From NCBI GenBank assembly GCA_036835325.1, contig DAITMF010000014.1, positions 1 to 64,000 of the forward strand: a stretch of 64,000 nucleotides of DNA, written 5' to 3'. Positions 42,352 through 51,949 of this stretch are shown in pieces (position 1 is the first letter of the stretch; each line of letters opens with the position of its first letter). The DNA comes from CAMCHP01 sp036835325 (GTDB taxonomy: Bacteria > Bacteroidota > Bacteroidia > Flavobacteriales_D > Sanyastnellaceae). The position numbers and the translations under genes were made by a program. The notes under the pieces are model-generated. The model was given only the letters and a program-made list of their open reading frames with translations, made no database searches and was not told the origin of the DNA.

Positions 42352-42901
42352 TTCGGCGGCGCTCGGCCTCAATCATTTTCGCTGATTCGCCGGTTTGCGT
42401 CGGCTGCGGTTCGCCGTCCAGGTTCATCCACCGCAGCAAACGGCCTGTGTCGAGGTGATTAGAGGCTTTTACCGCCTCTTCTTGTATGCCAAACCGTTGC
42501 GTCGCCATGAAAAACGCCTCCTCGTACTGCTCTTGAACCTCAATCATGGCCTGCGCGATGCCGGCAAGCGCCAACGGATGGAGAGTGGCCGACATCTGCT
42601 TGCGCAGCAATGCATGTGATTCTTCAAACCCACGCAAGATGTCATCCAAGGATGCGCCTTCGAATGCTGCACTGCTTTTGCTTGTGGATGGATGAGCAAG
42701 TACCGGCAAACCAAGCGCTTCAGCCGCTTCAGCCAGCCGCTCCAAACGTTTAATGCGGCTTGCGTAAAGTTCAGGGATGACCGGGTTGCGCAGAAAGTAA
42801 TCGCGCAGCTCAAAGCAGCGGTCTTCAACCACCTCTTCGAGCACATCAACCGGCGGTTGCGCAGTCAATTCGAGATGAAAAAGTGCCGATTTTGCGTCCA
42901 T
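42317..42901 (-). CDS. Conserved hypothetical protein, tail-to-tail overlap with the peptidase
   Basis: The 194-residue protein is highly charged and mostly helical, with coiled-coil-like stretches (RIKRLERLAEAAEALG; ALAGIAQAMIEVQEQYEEAF). No domain is recognised. It overlaps the 3' end of the isoaspartyl peptidase gene by 35 bases in opposite orientation. The middle segment LAHPSTSKSSAAFE coincides with the GGATGGATG motif, which suggests the motif was inserted in a loop. Confidence 0.6.
   Translation of the reverse strand: MDAKSALFHLELTAQPPVDVLEEVVEDRCFELRDYFLRNPVIPELYASRIKRLERLAEAAEALGLPVLAHPSTSKSSAAFEGASLDDILRGFEESHALLRKQMSATLHPLALAGIAQAMIEVQEQYEEAFFMATQRFGIQEEAVKASNHLDTGRLLRWMNLDGEPQPTQTGESAKMIEAERRRISDRRARAHRR
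42675..42694 (+). repeat. GGATGGATG motif site inside the 42.9-kb gene
   Basis: CTTTTGCTTGT then GGATGGATG; on the coding strand it encodes AHPS. Confidence 0.5.
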
Positions 42902-42931
42902 ACTCGGTTCTTAGCGACTGTTTGAAATTGG

Positions 42932-42939
42932 TATCTTTG
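42932..42939 (+). promoter_or_regulatory. -7 element for the TlpA lipoprotein gene
   Basis: TATCTTTG, 26 bases before the ATG at 42966. Confidence 0.55.
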
Positions 42940-42965
42940 TATCCCAACCGCGAAACTACACGGAA

Positions 42966-44414
42966 ATGATGAACCCATTGTTACTGACCATTTTCAGCAT
43001 CTTCGCACTCGCAGGATGCAATTCAAGCGAAGCGCCAAAATCGGCTGAACCAACTGCAACGGCCGAGCAAGCGGCCGTCACCCAAAACGGAGGCGGTTTG
43101 CCTGCCAATTACGTCAACGGCATCGACGAACGCAATGCCGGTGACAAAAAAGGACCCATACAGCTCTCTGGTGTTACCCGCAACGCACCCGCCAACACGC
43201 GCATGTACCTCTATGAAACCGAAGGGAAAACCCAGTCGGTCATCGATAGCGCCAACATTGTTAACGGAGCGTGGGACTTTGGTACCAAAGACTACCGCCG
43301 CGGCTTTTACATGATGGGCTTCAATGGTGATTTGAACAACATGTACCCGGTCATCTTGAATCCTGATGAGTCAAAAGTTGAACTCACCTTCAACAGCACC
43401 CGCCTTAGCGGAGGTGGCACGGCTCCTCAAGGAAGCGAGAACGCAGCATGGTTCACCTACCGTCAAAACGAAGTGCGCAAGCAAGGTGAGATTCGCAACC
43501 TGCGCGGCCAACTCCGCGATGCGGCCCTCCGCGAACGCATCGAAAAGCAAATCAGCGACAAAGAAGCCGAGTTGCGTTTGATGACCACCGATGCCATCAA
43601 AGCCAATCCGGGAAGCTTCCTCGCCAAGTTCTTGACCTGGAAGTACTCGGCTTACCCCAACGAAAAAGGCCGCTATTGGGAAGACATTGACTTCACCGAT
43701 GAGTCGATCGTACGCACGCCCATCATGAACGATCGCGTTCAAGAGTACATGCGCGCCCACAGCGGCGGAGAGTTCCAAGGCTTCATCAACTGTGTTGATT
43801 TGCTGAAGGCCAAAGCCGAGGTCAATCCGCGTGTGCTCGAGTTCACCCTCTACGTAATGCTTGACGGTTTCTACCAGTCGGGCATGGAAGACGCGTGCCA
43901 GTACATTCTCGATAGCTACATCTTCGACGATGACTGCGGCGCCAACCTCAGCGATGTTGTAAAACAACGCGCAGAAGGCATCGTGAACCTCCAAATCGGC
44001 AAAACGCCACCCAACTGGAAGGCGCCAACCCCAGAAGGTAAAATGGTCGATTTCATGAGCGAAGTGAAGAAAAACGAGTACACGCTACTGTTTTTCTGGG
44101 CTTCATGGTGCCACAAATGCGAGCAAGAAATGCCCGTGCTGAACAAAGTTTATGACGTTTACAAAAGCCGCGGCTTCAACGTTATTGGCTTCTCGGTTGA
44201 TGGCGAACGCAGCCAGTGGTTGCAAGGCATTGAAGCGAAACAAGCCGGACGTTGGCCAAACGTTTCGCAACTGATGTCATGGGATTCGCCCGTTTCTCGC
44301 GATTACCGAATCACGCAAACCCCGACCTCTTTCCTCATCAACCGCAAGGGCGAAATCGTGTTGAAGCCCAAGCGCATTTTTGAAGTGGAACAATTCCTCC
44401 AAAAGAACCTCTGA
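42966..44414 (+). CDS. TlpA-family thiol-disulfide lipoprotein with DUF4369-like N-terminal domain
   Basis: The N terminus MMNPLLLTIFSIFALAGC has a lipobox, so it is lipid-anchored. Residues about 60-170 (GPIQLSGVTRNAPANTRMYL, YRRGFYMMGF...YPVILNPDE) match the DUF4369 module often fused to TlpA in Bacteroidota. The C-terminal thioredoxin fold has LLFFWASWCHKCEQEMPVLN with redox pair CHKC and TQTPTSFLINRKG near the end. It likely reduces or oxidises periplasmic proteins. glpQ follows 5 bases later. Confidence 0.9.
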   Translation: MMNPLLLTIFSIFALAGCNSSEAPKSAEPTATAEQAAVTQNGGGLPANYVNGIDERNAGDKKGPIQLSGVTRNAPANTRMYLYETEGKTQSVIDSANIVNGAWDFGTKDYRRGFYMMGFNGDLNNMYPVILNPDESKVELTFNSTRLSGGGTAPQGSENAAWFTYRQNEVRKQGEIRNLRGQLRDAALRERIEKQISDKEAELRLMTTDAIKANPGSFLAKFLTWKYSAYPNEKGRYWEDIDFTDESIVRTPIMNDRVQEYMRAHSGGEFQGFINCVDLLKAKAEVNPRVLEFTLYVMLDGFYQSGMEDACQYILDSYIFDDDCGANLSDVVKQRAEGIVNLQIGKTPPNWKAPTPEGKMVDFMSEVKKNEYTLLFFWASWCHKCEQEMPVLNKVYDVYKSRGFNVIGFSVDGERSQWLQGIEAKQAGRWPNVSQLMSWDSPVSRDYRITQTPTSFLINRKGEIVLKPKRIFEVEQFLQKNL

Positions 44415-44419
44415 TTTCA

Positions 44420-45223
44420 ATGTTCCTCGACCTTAAGGTTCAGGGGCATCGCGGGTGTGCCGCCAGGCATCCTGAAAACAGCATCGAAGGCGTCTGCGCA
44501 GCTTTGGCGGCAGGCGCCTTTGCCGTTGAAATCGATGTGTACCTCACCGCCGATGACCAGCTTGTTGTGCTGCACGATGAGGTGATCACGCCGCCCGGTT
44601 ATGCCATCGAAGCGCCACTTACGGTCGCTGAGCATCCACTTCATCGCTTGGAGGGGCTATTTTTTGGGGATGGACGTGATGCGCGGTTTGCCCACCTCGA
44701 TGCGTCGACCTACCCCGTTCAGGTGCCTTCACTGCACTCCTTGCTTGCCCATCCATCCATCCCCATAAACAAAATCAACATTGAGCTGAAGAGTGATCGC
44801 CGGAGGCGAAATCGGGCCTATGCAGATGCGGTGGCCAACTGTTTGAGCAATCGCATGCCTTTTCGTGTTAAGAGTTTCGACAGCGACTTGCTTCAGGCCG
44901 TTCAACGGCGCTTGCCTTTGCCATGCTACCACTACCTGATTCCCGAAACGGTTTTGGGCGACCCCGGTGCACTTCCCGAGCTTGAGGCCATGCCGTGGCT
45001 GGAAGGGGTGTGCATGCATTTGTCACAGGTTGATGCGAACACCGTAGCGCGTTTTGGTGAACGTGGCTTGCATGTTTCGGTGTACACGGTAAACCTTTTT
45101 GATGAAGCAGAGAAAGTTTACCGGCTCGGCGTGCGCGACATTCTCTCCGATGATCCTGCGGCGATGATTGATCAACTTGTTTTTCACAAAGGCGATGCAA
45201 ACCCATCGGATGGGTTAACTTAG
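44420..45223 (+). CDS. Glycerophosphodiester phosphodiesterase
   Basis: This 267-residue TIM-barrel enzyme shows the GDPD signature: QGHRGCAARHPENSIEG (His10-Arg11), the acidic FAVEIDVYLTADDQLVVLHDE, and IELKSD. It hydrolyses glycerophosphodiesters to glycerol 3-phosphate. There is no signal peptide, so it is cytoplasmic. Two motif words are in frame, GGATGGACG and, at 44750, CATCCATCCATCCCC (encoding AHPSIPIN). Ppx/GppA begins 24 bases downstream. Confidence 0.92.
   Translation: MFLDLKVQGHRGCAARHPENSIEGVCAALAAGAFAVEIDVYLTADDQLVVLHDEVITPPGYAIEAPLTVAEHPLHRLEGLFFGDGRDARFAHLDASTYPVQVPSLHSLLAHPSIPINKINIELKSDRRRRNRAYADAVANCLSNRMPFRVKSFDSDLLQAVQRRLPLPCYHYLIPETVLGDPGALPELEAMPWLEGVCMHLSQVDANTVARFGERGLHVSVYTVNLFDEAEKVYRLGVRDILSDDPAAMIDQLVFHKGDANPSDGLT
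44750..44775 (-). repeat. GGATGGATG motif site inside glpQ
   Basis: CATCCATCCATCCCC followed by ATAAACAAAAT, i.e. a T-rich flank on the other strand. It encodes HPSIP in the GDPD protein. Confidence 0.55.
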
Positions 45224-45247
45224 CCGCCAATCCCAACGCTTTAAAAA

Positions 45248-46162
45248 TTGAAACTCGCCGCGATTGATATCGGCTCCAATGCCGTACGCCTCCTGATTGA
45301 GGAAGTGTTTGAAGAAGATGGAGGCTTCCGCACCCAAAAAGTTTCGTTTACCCGAATTCCACTGCGGCTCGGTGACGATGTGTTTGAGTTCGGTGCCATC
45401 AGCCACCGCAAGGCCGTGCAACTCAGTAAAGTGATGAAGGCTTTTTGGTACCTGATGGATGTACACGAAATTACCGCTTCGCGGGCATGTGCAACCAGCG
45501 CCATGCGCGAGGCATCGAATGCCAACGACGTGATTGATTTGGTGTACCGCGAATCGGGTGTGAAGATTGAAGTGATTGACGGCGAAGAAGAGGCCGATAT
45601 GATTTTCGGCAACTTCAGTGTACAACGCATTGACCACAGCAAAAGCTACCTCTACATTGATGTTGGCGGCGGCTCAACCGAACTTACCATCATCAAAAAG
45701 GGCCAGCGCGTTAAATCGCGTTCGTTCAAAATTGGCACAGTGCGCAGCTTGATGAATCAAGTGACAAACAACGATTGGGACGAAGCCTTCAAGTGGTTGA
45801 AAGACGTGCGCAAAGACAATGAAGAACTCATGGGCATTGCCACAGGCGGCAACATTAACCGCTTGTACAAAATGAGCCGCCGCACCTTTGGTGAACTCAT
45901 TACCACAGAAGAGCTGAACGAGATTTACACGGCCATTGCAGCCTACAGTTTCGAAGAGCGCATGGAGCGCCTCGGCTTGAAGCGCGACCGCGCCGATGTC
46001 ATCATACCCGCCGCTGAAATCTACCTGCGACTTCTCGGTGAAGCGAAGATCAAAGACATCATGGTGCCGCGCATTGGTTTGGCCGACGGCATTATTCTCA
46101 AGCAGTACAACAACCTTCGAAACTCTGTCGAGCCCGAGTCGCGTCAGCAAGCGAAGCGGTAA
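45248..46162 (+). CDS. ppx: Ppx/GppA-family phosphatase
   Basis: The start is TTG 45248 (no ATG in range), giving MKLAAIDIGSNAVRLLIEE. This is an ASKHA-fold phosphatase with DIGSNAVRL near the N terminus, TSAMREASNANDVID, and the second DVGGGSTEL motif near residue 140. It hydrolyses polyphosphate or pppGpp; the 304-residue length is that of the short, exopolyphosphatase-like form. A terminator follows. Confidence 0.9.
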   Translation: MKLAAIDIGSNAVRLLIEEVFEEDGGFRTQKVSFTRIPLRLGDDVFEFGAISHRKAVQLSKVMKAFWYLMDVHEITASRACATSAMREASNANDVIDLVYRESGVKIEVIDGEEEADMIFGNFSVQRIDHSKSYLYIDVGGGSTELTIIKKGQRVKSRSFKIGTVRSLMNQVTNNDWDEAFKWLKDVRKDNEELMGIATGGNINRLYKMSRRTFGELITTEELNEIYTAIAAYSFEERMERLGLKRDRADVIIPAAEIYLRLLGEAKIKDIMVPRIGLADGIILKQYNNLRNSVEPESRQQAKR

Positions 46163-46178
46163 ACATTTTTACGGAGAC

Positions 46179-46212
46179 AAAAAAAGGGCAACCCATCGGC
46201 TGCCCTTTTTTC
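46179..46212. terminator. Terminator between convergent ppx and acn
   Basis: AAAAAAGGGCA and TGCCCTTTTTT pair around a ten-base loop, with T-runs on both strands, so it can terminate both genes. Confidence 0.85.
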
Positions 46213-46228
46213 ATTCTGTGGTTTTCAA

Positions 46229-48496
46229 TCAGCTACGCTGCTCCTGCTTGATGAGGTTCAGTGCAGAGCCTGCACGGAACCATTCAATTTGTTGAGCGTT
46301 GTAGGTGTGGTTGGTCACGATGCTGTCTTTACTTCCGTCGGCGTGCACAAACTCAAGGGTAAGCGGCTTGCCGGGTGCAAAGTCTTTCAAATCAACAAAG
46401 TTGATGGTGTCGTTTTCGTGAATTTTACCGTAGTCGGCCTCGTTGGCAAAGGTCAGCGCGAGCATGCCTTGCTTTTTGAGGTTGGTTTCGTGGATGCGGG
46501 CAAACGACTTCACCAATACCGCCACAACACCGAGGTGACGTGGTTGCATTGCCGCGTGCTCACGGCTCGATCCTTCCCCGTAGTTGCTATCGCCCACCAC
46601 AATGGTCGGGATACCGGCCGCTTTGTAGGCGCGTTGCACCGCAGGAACTTCACCGTACTCACCGGTGAGCTGGTTTTTCACTGAGTTGGTATCGCCATTG
46701 AAGGCATTGACTGCCCCGGTGAGGGTGTTGTTGGCGATGTTGTCAAGGTGACCGCGGTAGCGCAACCACGGACCGGCCATAGAAATGTGGTCAGTGGTGC
46801 ATTTGCCTTGGGCCTTGATCAAGAGCTTGGCGCCGGTGATGTTCTGGCCGTTCCAGGGCTTGAACTCGTCAAGAAGTTGCAAACGCTCGCTTCCGGGCTT
46901 AACAATCACCTCAACGCTGCTGCCATCGGCAGCAGGGGCAATGTAACCCGCATCTTCAACGTCGAAACCGTTTTTTGGAAGTTCATCGCCGTAAGGAGTG
47001 TCGAGCTTCACGGCCTCGCCTTTGTCGTTGATGAGGGTATCGGTTAGCGGGTTGAAATCGAGTGTTCCTGCAATGGCAAGTGCTGTAACAAGTTCGGGTG
47101 AACCTACGAAGGCGTGGGTATTCGGGTTGCCGTCGGCACGCTTCGCAAAGTTGCGGTTGAACGAGTGCACGATGGTGTTGGTTTCTGCCTTGTCAGCACC
47201 TTCACGGGCCCACTGGCCAATGCACGGACCGCAAGCGTTGGCAAATACACTGGCGCCCATCTCTTCGAAGGTGCCAATGAAACCATCGCGCTCGATCGTG
47301 TAACGCACCTGCTCTGAGCCCGGTGTGATGGTGAACTTCGCTTTTGGTGTGAGACCTTTCTCAACCGCTTGGCGCGCAATCGATGCTGAGCGTGCAATGT
47401 CTTCGTAGCTCGAGTTGGTGCATGAACCTATGAGGCCCACTTCAATCTTCATTGGCCAGCCGTGCTTGCGTGCTTCGTCGCCCATTTTTGAAATGGGAGT
47501 GGCGATATCCGGCGAGAACGGACCGTTCAAATGCGGTTCGAGTTCGCTCAGGTTGATTTCAATCACCTGATCGAAGTACTGTGAAGGGTTCGCGTACACT
47601 TCCGGGTCAGCCGTGAGGTGTTCGGCTACGCCGTTGGCGAGTTCGGCCACTTCAGCACGGCCGGTAGCACGCAGGTAGCGCGCCATTGATTCATCGTAAC
47701 CAAAGGTAGAAGTGGTGGCGCCGATTTCAGCACCCATGTTGCAGATGGTGCCTTTTCCGGTGCAGCTCATTGAAGTAGCGCCTTCGCCGAAGTACTCAAC
47801 GATGGCTCCGGTTCCACCCTTAACGGTGAGAATGCCGGCAACTTTAAGAATGACGTCTTTCGCGCTTGTCCAACCGTTCATTTGACCTGTCAAATGAACG
47901 CCAATCAGTTTCGGGAACTTGAGCTCCCATGCCATGCCGGCCATTACGTCAACGGCATCTGCACCGCCAACTCCGATAGCCACCATGCCCAAACCGCCTG
48001 CGTTTACGGTGTGCGAGTCAGTACCAATCATCATCCCGCCCGGAAACGCATAGTTCTCAAGCACCACTTGGTGAATGATGCCTGCGCCCGGCTTCCAGAA
48101 ACCGATGCCGTACTTATTTGACACCGATTGAAGGAAGTTGAACACTTCGTTGTTCTTGTTCAGCGACTCTTGGAGGTCTTTGTCGGCCCCGATGCGCGCT
48201 TGAATCAAGTGATCACAGTGAACAGTCGATGGAACCGCTGCTTGCTTACGGCCGGCCTGCATAAACTGAAGGAGGGCCATTTGGGCTGTGGCATCCTGCA
48301 TCGCGACACGGTCAGGTGCAAAATCGACGTACGACTTGCCGCGCCCGTAGGCCTCGGTAGCGTCGCCTTGCCAAAGGTGAGCGTAGAGAATTTTTTCAGC
48401 GAGGGTGAGCGGACGGCCCACTACTTCACGCGCTTTGGCCACACGGCCTGGAAGCTTTGCGTACACCTCGCGAATCATGTCGAGATCGAATACCAT
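46229..48496 (-). CDS. acn: Aconitate hydratase (mitochondrial-type aconitase)
   Basis: The 755-residue enzyme isomerises citrate and isocitrate in the TCA cycle. Its 4Fe-4S ligands are C359 in GSCTNSS and C422 and C425 in ACGPCIGQ. Other hallmarks are IGTDSHTVNAGGLG, IGVGGADAVDVM, and the swivel-domain GDSNYGEGSSREHAAM. The start MVFDLDMIREVYAKLP matches the family N terminus. It is preceded by a promoter, a 16-bp palindrome and an 11-codon leader ORF (see below). Confidence 0.97.
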   Translation of the reverse strand: MVFDLDMIREVYAKLPGRVAKAREVVGRPLTLAEKILYAHLWQGDATEAYGRGKSYVDFAPDRVAMQDATAQMALLQFMQAGRKQAAVPSTVHCDHLIQARIGADKDLQESLNKNNEVFNFLQSVSNKYGIGFWKPGAGIIHQVVLENYAFPGGMMIGTDSHTVNAGGLGMVAIGVGGADAVDVMAGMAWELKFPKLIGVHLTGQMNGWTSAKDVILKVAGILTVKGGTGAIVEYFGEGATSMSCTGKGTICNMGAEIGATTSTFGYDESMARYLRATGRAEVAELANGVAEHLTADPEVYANPSQYFDQVIEINLSELEPHLNGPFSPDIATPISKMGDEARKHGWPMKIEVGLIGSCTNSSYEDIARSASIARQAVEKGLTPKAKFTITPGSEQVRYTIERDGFIGTFEEMGASVFANACGPCIGQWAREGADKAETNTIVHSFNRNFAKRADGNPNTHAFVGSPELVTALAIAGTLDFNPLTDTLINDKGEAVKLDTPYGDELPKNGFDVEDAGYIAPAADGSSVEVIVKPGSERLQLLDEFKPWNGQNITGAKLLIKAQGKCTTDHISMAGPWLRYRGHLDNIANNTLTGAVNAFNGDTNSVKNQLTGEYGEVPAVQRAYKAAGIPTIVVGDSNYGEGSSREHAAMQPRHLGVVAVLVKSFARIHETNLKKQGMLALTFANEADYGKIHENDTINFVDLKDFAPGKPLTLEFVHADGSKDSIVTNHTYNAQQIEWFRAGSALNLIKQEQRS

Positions 48497-48531
48497 CAGG
48501 ATTGCTTTTGGGTGTTTAAATGAACGTTCAT
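48496..48531 (-). promoter_or_regulatory. 11-codon leader ORF before aconitase
   Basis: An ATG within the palindrome opens an 11-codon frame (MNVHLNTQKQS) whose TGA shares its A with the aconitase ATG (TGATG at 48498-48494). With transcription starting near this ATG, translation of the leader would be coupled to aconitase. Seen directly; its use is inferred. Confidence 0.45.
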
Positions 48532-48533
48532 TT
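48518..48533. promoter_or_regulatory. 16-bp perfect palindrome at the acn transcription start
   Basis: AAATGAACGTTCATTT reads the same on both strands. It lies 8 bases downstream of the acn -7 word, so a bound repressor would block transcription. Its regulator is not known. Confidence 0.55.
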
Positions 48534-48541
48534 CAGGGGTG

Positions 48542-48549
48542 CAAAGATA
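48542..48549 (-). promoter_or_regulatory. -7 element of acn
   Basis: TATCTTTG on the minus strand; the palindrome begins 8 bases downstream. Confidence 0.6.
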
Positions 48550-48628
48550 CGAAACCTAAGCGAAGCACCGAACACCCCGTTGTGATGACCGCTCATGGAA
48601 ATCACCCCGCAACCGCCTTGGGTTTGAT

Positions 48629-48636
48629 TACCTTTG
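48629..48636 (+). promoter_or_regulatory. -7 element 4 nt before the permease ATG
   Basis: TACCTTTG ends 4 bases before the ATG at 48641; a leaderless transcript is likely. Confidence 0.6.
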
Positions 48637-48640
48637 GTAC

Positions 48641-49879
<1,239 letters not shown>

Positions 49880-49901
49880 CGGCTAAACAGGGTTTAGCGA
49901 C

Positions 49902-49928
49902 CATCCATCCCCATCCATCCTCAAAAAG
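49902..49928 (-). repeat. Double GGATGGATG motif site
   Basis: Two copies (49902-49910 and 49912-49920) on the minus strand, preceded by TTTTTGA. They lie directly 3' of the DUF1573 terminator. Confidence 0.7.
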
Positions 49929-49931
49929 AGC

Positions 49932-49960
49932 AAAAAAAAGCGCCCCCGAAGGAGCGCTTT
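49932..49960 (-). terminator. Terminator of the DUF1573 gene
   Basis: On the minus strand AAAGCGCTCC, a TTCG tetraloop and GGGGCGCTTT, followed by more T. The stem is 10 bp with one T-G pair. Confidence 0.85.
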
Positions 49961-49981
49961 CAACGGCCGTAGCCGAATGAA

Positions 49982-50422
49982 TTAGTTGTTTACCGGTGCT
50001 CCTGATGGAGCTGGCTTAACAGGGGCTCCGCCGGTAGCTGCACCTTCAACTTTGCCTTTGATGCGAACCACTTTGGTGGGCTCGTTAACGGCGTTTGAAG
50101 TGATGGTTACTGACTTATTGATCGGACCAACACGGTTGGTATCGTATTTCACAGAAATGGCCGAAGTGTCGCCTGGCTTGATGGGCGCTTTTTCGCACTT
50201 CGGAACGGTGCATCCGCAAGAGCCTTTGCAACGGGTCAAAATGAGGGGCTCAGTGCCGGTGTTGGTTACGGTAAATTCGCACGTGCCGTCAGCGCCTTGA
50301 GCGATGGTGCCGTAATCGTGTACTTCTTTGTCGACCGAAATCATTGGGCCATTGGTGACCTCCTGCGCAGTGGCAAAACCTGCAGTGAGGACGAAGAGCA
50401 GGGTGTAGATGAAGTTTTTCAT
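49982..50422 (-). CDS. DUF1573 protein, secreted
   Basis: The start is ATG 50422 (MKNFIYTLLFVLTAGFATAQ, signal peptide). The mature part is a DUF1573 immunoglobulin-like domain (VDKEVHDYGTIAQG, CEFTVTNTGTEPLILT, CGCTVPKCEKAPIKPGD, VKYDTNRVGPINKSVTITSNA), with a CKGSCGC cysteine cluster, then a Pro/Ala-rich tail. Such proteins are periplasmic or surface-located and of unknown role. The TTG at 50473 gives no signal peptide and is rejected. Confidence 0.85.
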   Translation of the reverse strand: MKNFIYTLLFVLTAGFATAQEVTNGPMISVDKEVHDYGTIAQGADGTCEFTVTNTGTEPLILTRCKGSCGCTVPKCEKAPIKPGDTSAISVKYDTNRVGPINKSVTITSNAVNEPTKVVRIKGKVEGAATGGAPVKPAPSGAPVNN

Positions 50423-50526
50423 GACAGTATTTTTGATTGTTCTTGACAAACTTAACGCCATTCTTTCTGACAAGTTCGGCCTTTAACAAAACATTAACAG
50501 CATGCCATGGCCTTAGGGGTTTGCTT

Positions 50527-50548
50527 TATTTTTGGGGATGGATGGATG
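50527..50548 (+). repeat. T-run/GGATGGATG motif site in the GNAT leader
   Basis: TATTTTTG, itself matching the -7 consensus, runs straight into GGGATGGATGGATG. The GNAT ATG is 9 bases further on, so this one motif copy falls inside a promoter/5' leader. Confidence 0.6.
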
Positions 50549-50557
50549 CACTGACCT

Positions 50558-51013
50558 ATGAAGAACACTGAGTTTACCGTTCGCAGAATTGCTGTTGAAG
50601 AAACCCGAATGCTTCGCCACCGTGTGCTATGGCCGCACAAAGAACGCGTGGAAGACTGTGTGATCGATATTGATGGCCGCAGCGATGCCATCCACTTGGG
50701 GGCGTTTGATGCAGAAGGAAGCCTAGTGGGTGTGTGCTCGCTGTTTGAGATGGCTACCCCAAAGCTCACCGACGACTGCCAGTACCGACTTCGCGCCATG
50801 GCGACAGCACCCGAAGTACGCGGACAAGGAGCAGGAGCCGTGCTGGTTGAAGAAGCCAAGCGGCGCGTTGCTGAAATGGGCTACGACGTACTTTGGTGCG
50901 ATGCGCGAAAGGTCGCTTTGGGCTTTTACGAACGCCTCGGCTTTGACCGCATCGACGAGTGGTACGAAGTGCCATTGATTGGGCCCCACCAGTTGATGTA
51001 CGTGCGGTTTTGA
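50558..51013 (+). CDS. GNAT-family N-acetyltransferase
   Basis: The 151 residues fit a GNAT fold, with the acetyl-CoA motif MATAPEVRGQGAGAVLVEEAKRR and a C-terminal ALGFYERLGFDRIDEWYEV. The substrate is not indicated. It lies between a DUF1573 gene transcribed away from it and etfB. The -7 word TATTTTTG is 23 bases upstream, fused with the GGATGGATG motif. Confidence 0.88.
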   Translation: MKNTEFTVRRIAVEETRMLRHRVLWPHKERVEDCVIDIDGRSDAIHLGAFDAEGSLVGVCSLFEMATPKLTDDCQYRLRAMATAPEVRGQGAGAVLVEEAKRRVAEMGYDVLWCDARKVALGFYERLGFDRIDEWYEVPLIGPHQLMYVRF

Positions 51014-51064
51014 CCGTGCAGTGCAGCGCACAGGCTACTCGTGGTTGAGTGGGCTCAAGTTTCC

Positions 51065-51080
51065 CATCCATCCAAAAAAA
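51065..51080 (-). repeat. T-run/GGATGGATG motif site
   Basis: On the minus strand T7 directly followed by GGATGGATG, in the space between the GNAT gene and etfB. Confidence 0.7.
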
Positions 51081-51114
51081 GAATCCAAACGTATGCACGC
51101 ATAACATTCTTCTG

Positions 51115-51158
51115 TACCTTTGGGAGAAACAAGCAGGGCGCAAATTTGTCTAAGTTTG
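51115..51158 (+). promoter_or_regulatory. Two -7 elements before etfB
   Basis: TACCTTTG (51115-51122) and TAAGTTTG (51151-51158) both match TAnnTTTG; the second lies 24 bases before the etfB ATG. Either or both may drive etfBA. Confidence 0.45.
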
Positions 51159-51182
51159 CACCGCACTTTAATGACAAGTACC

Positions 51183-51923
51183 ATGAACATTCTCGTCTGC
51201 ATAAGCAAAACCCCCGACACAACGTCGAAGATTGCCTTTACCGACGGCAACACCAAGTTCGACGAAAACGGGGTTCAATTCATTGTGAACCCCTACGACG
51301 AGTGGTATGCGCTCGTCCGCGCCCTCGAAATCAAAGAGGCCGGAGGTGGCAACGTCACCATTGTCACAGTTGGTGGCGCCGACACCGAACCGGTTATTCG
51401 CAAAGCCCTTGCCATTGGCGCCGATACGGCTGTGCGCATTGACGCACCTGTGGGTGACCCGGCGATGGTGGCTCAGCAAATTGCGGCCTATGCATCGGGC
51501 AAGAACTTTGATTTGATTTTGCTCGGCAAAGAAACCATCGACTACAACGGCGGTGCCGTGGGCGGTATGCTTGCTGAATTGCTCGATATGCCTTACGTTG
51601 CTTTGGCCACGAAACTTGACATGGAAGGCGGCAAAGCCGTTATCACCCGTGAGGTTCCGGGAGGAAGCGAAGTGCTTGAGGTTGACGGTCCGGTTGTGCT
51701 GAGCGCAGCAAAGGGCATGGCTGAACAGCGCATTCCGAACATGCGAGGCATTATGGCAGCGCGCACCAAGCCGCTTGACGTGGTGGCTGCTGCGCCGGTT
51801 GAGGCCATGACACGTGTGGTGAACTATGAACTTCCTCCTGCAAAGGGCACGTGCAAGTACATCGATGCCGACAATGCGGGAGAGCTCATCCGTTTGCTTC
51901 ATGAAGAGGCCAAGGTCATTTAA
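51183..51923 (+). CDS. etfB: Electron transfer flavoprotein subunit beta
   Basis: The start MNILVCISKTPDTTSKI is the family's usual N terminus (ATG 51183). The 246-residue protein has NPYDEWYALVRALE, LAIGADTAVRID, LLGKETIDYNGGAVGGMLAELL and the AMP-binding region ending near IMAARTKP. It pairs with EtfA (26 bases downstream) to pass electrons from acyl-CoA dehydrogenases to the respiratory chain. Confidence 0.96.
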   Translation: MNILVCISKTPDTTSKIAFTDGNTKFDENGVQFIVNPYDEWYALVRALEIKEAGGGNVTIVTVGGADTEPVIRKALAIGADTAVRIDAPVGDPAMVAQQIAAYASGKNFDLILLGKETIDYNGGAVGGMLAELLDMPYVALATKLDMEGGKAVITREVPGGSEVLEVDGPVVLSAAKGMAEQRIPNMRGIMAARTKPLDVVAAAPVEAMTRVVNYELPPAKGTCKYIDADNAGELIRLLHEEAKVI

Positions 51924-51949
51924 GTTTTATCTTCAAAAGAATTAGTGAA

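Noticed and set aside
45190..45215. Palindrome AACCCATCGGATGGGTT at the end of the GDPD gene
   Set aside because: The 8-bp arms have a 1-nt loop and no T-run; it is in the last codons and is a weak terminator candidate at best.
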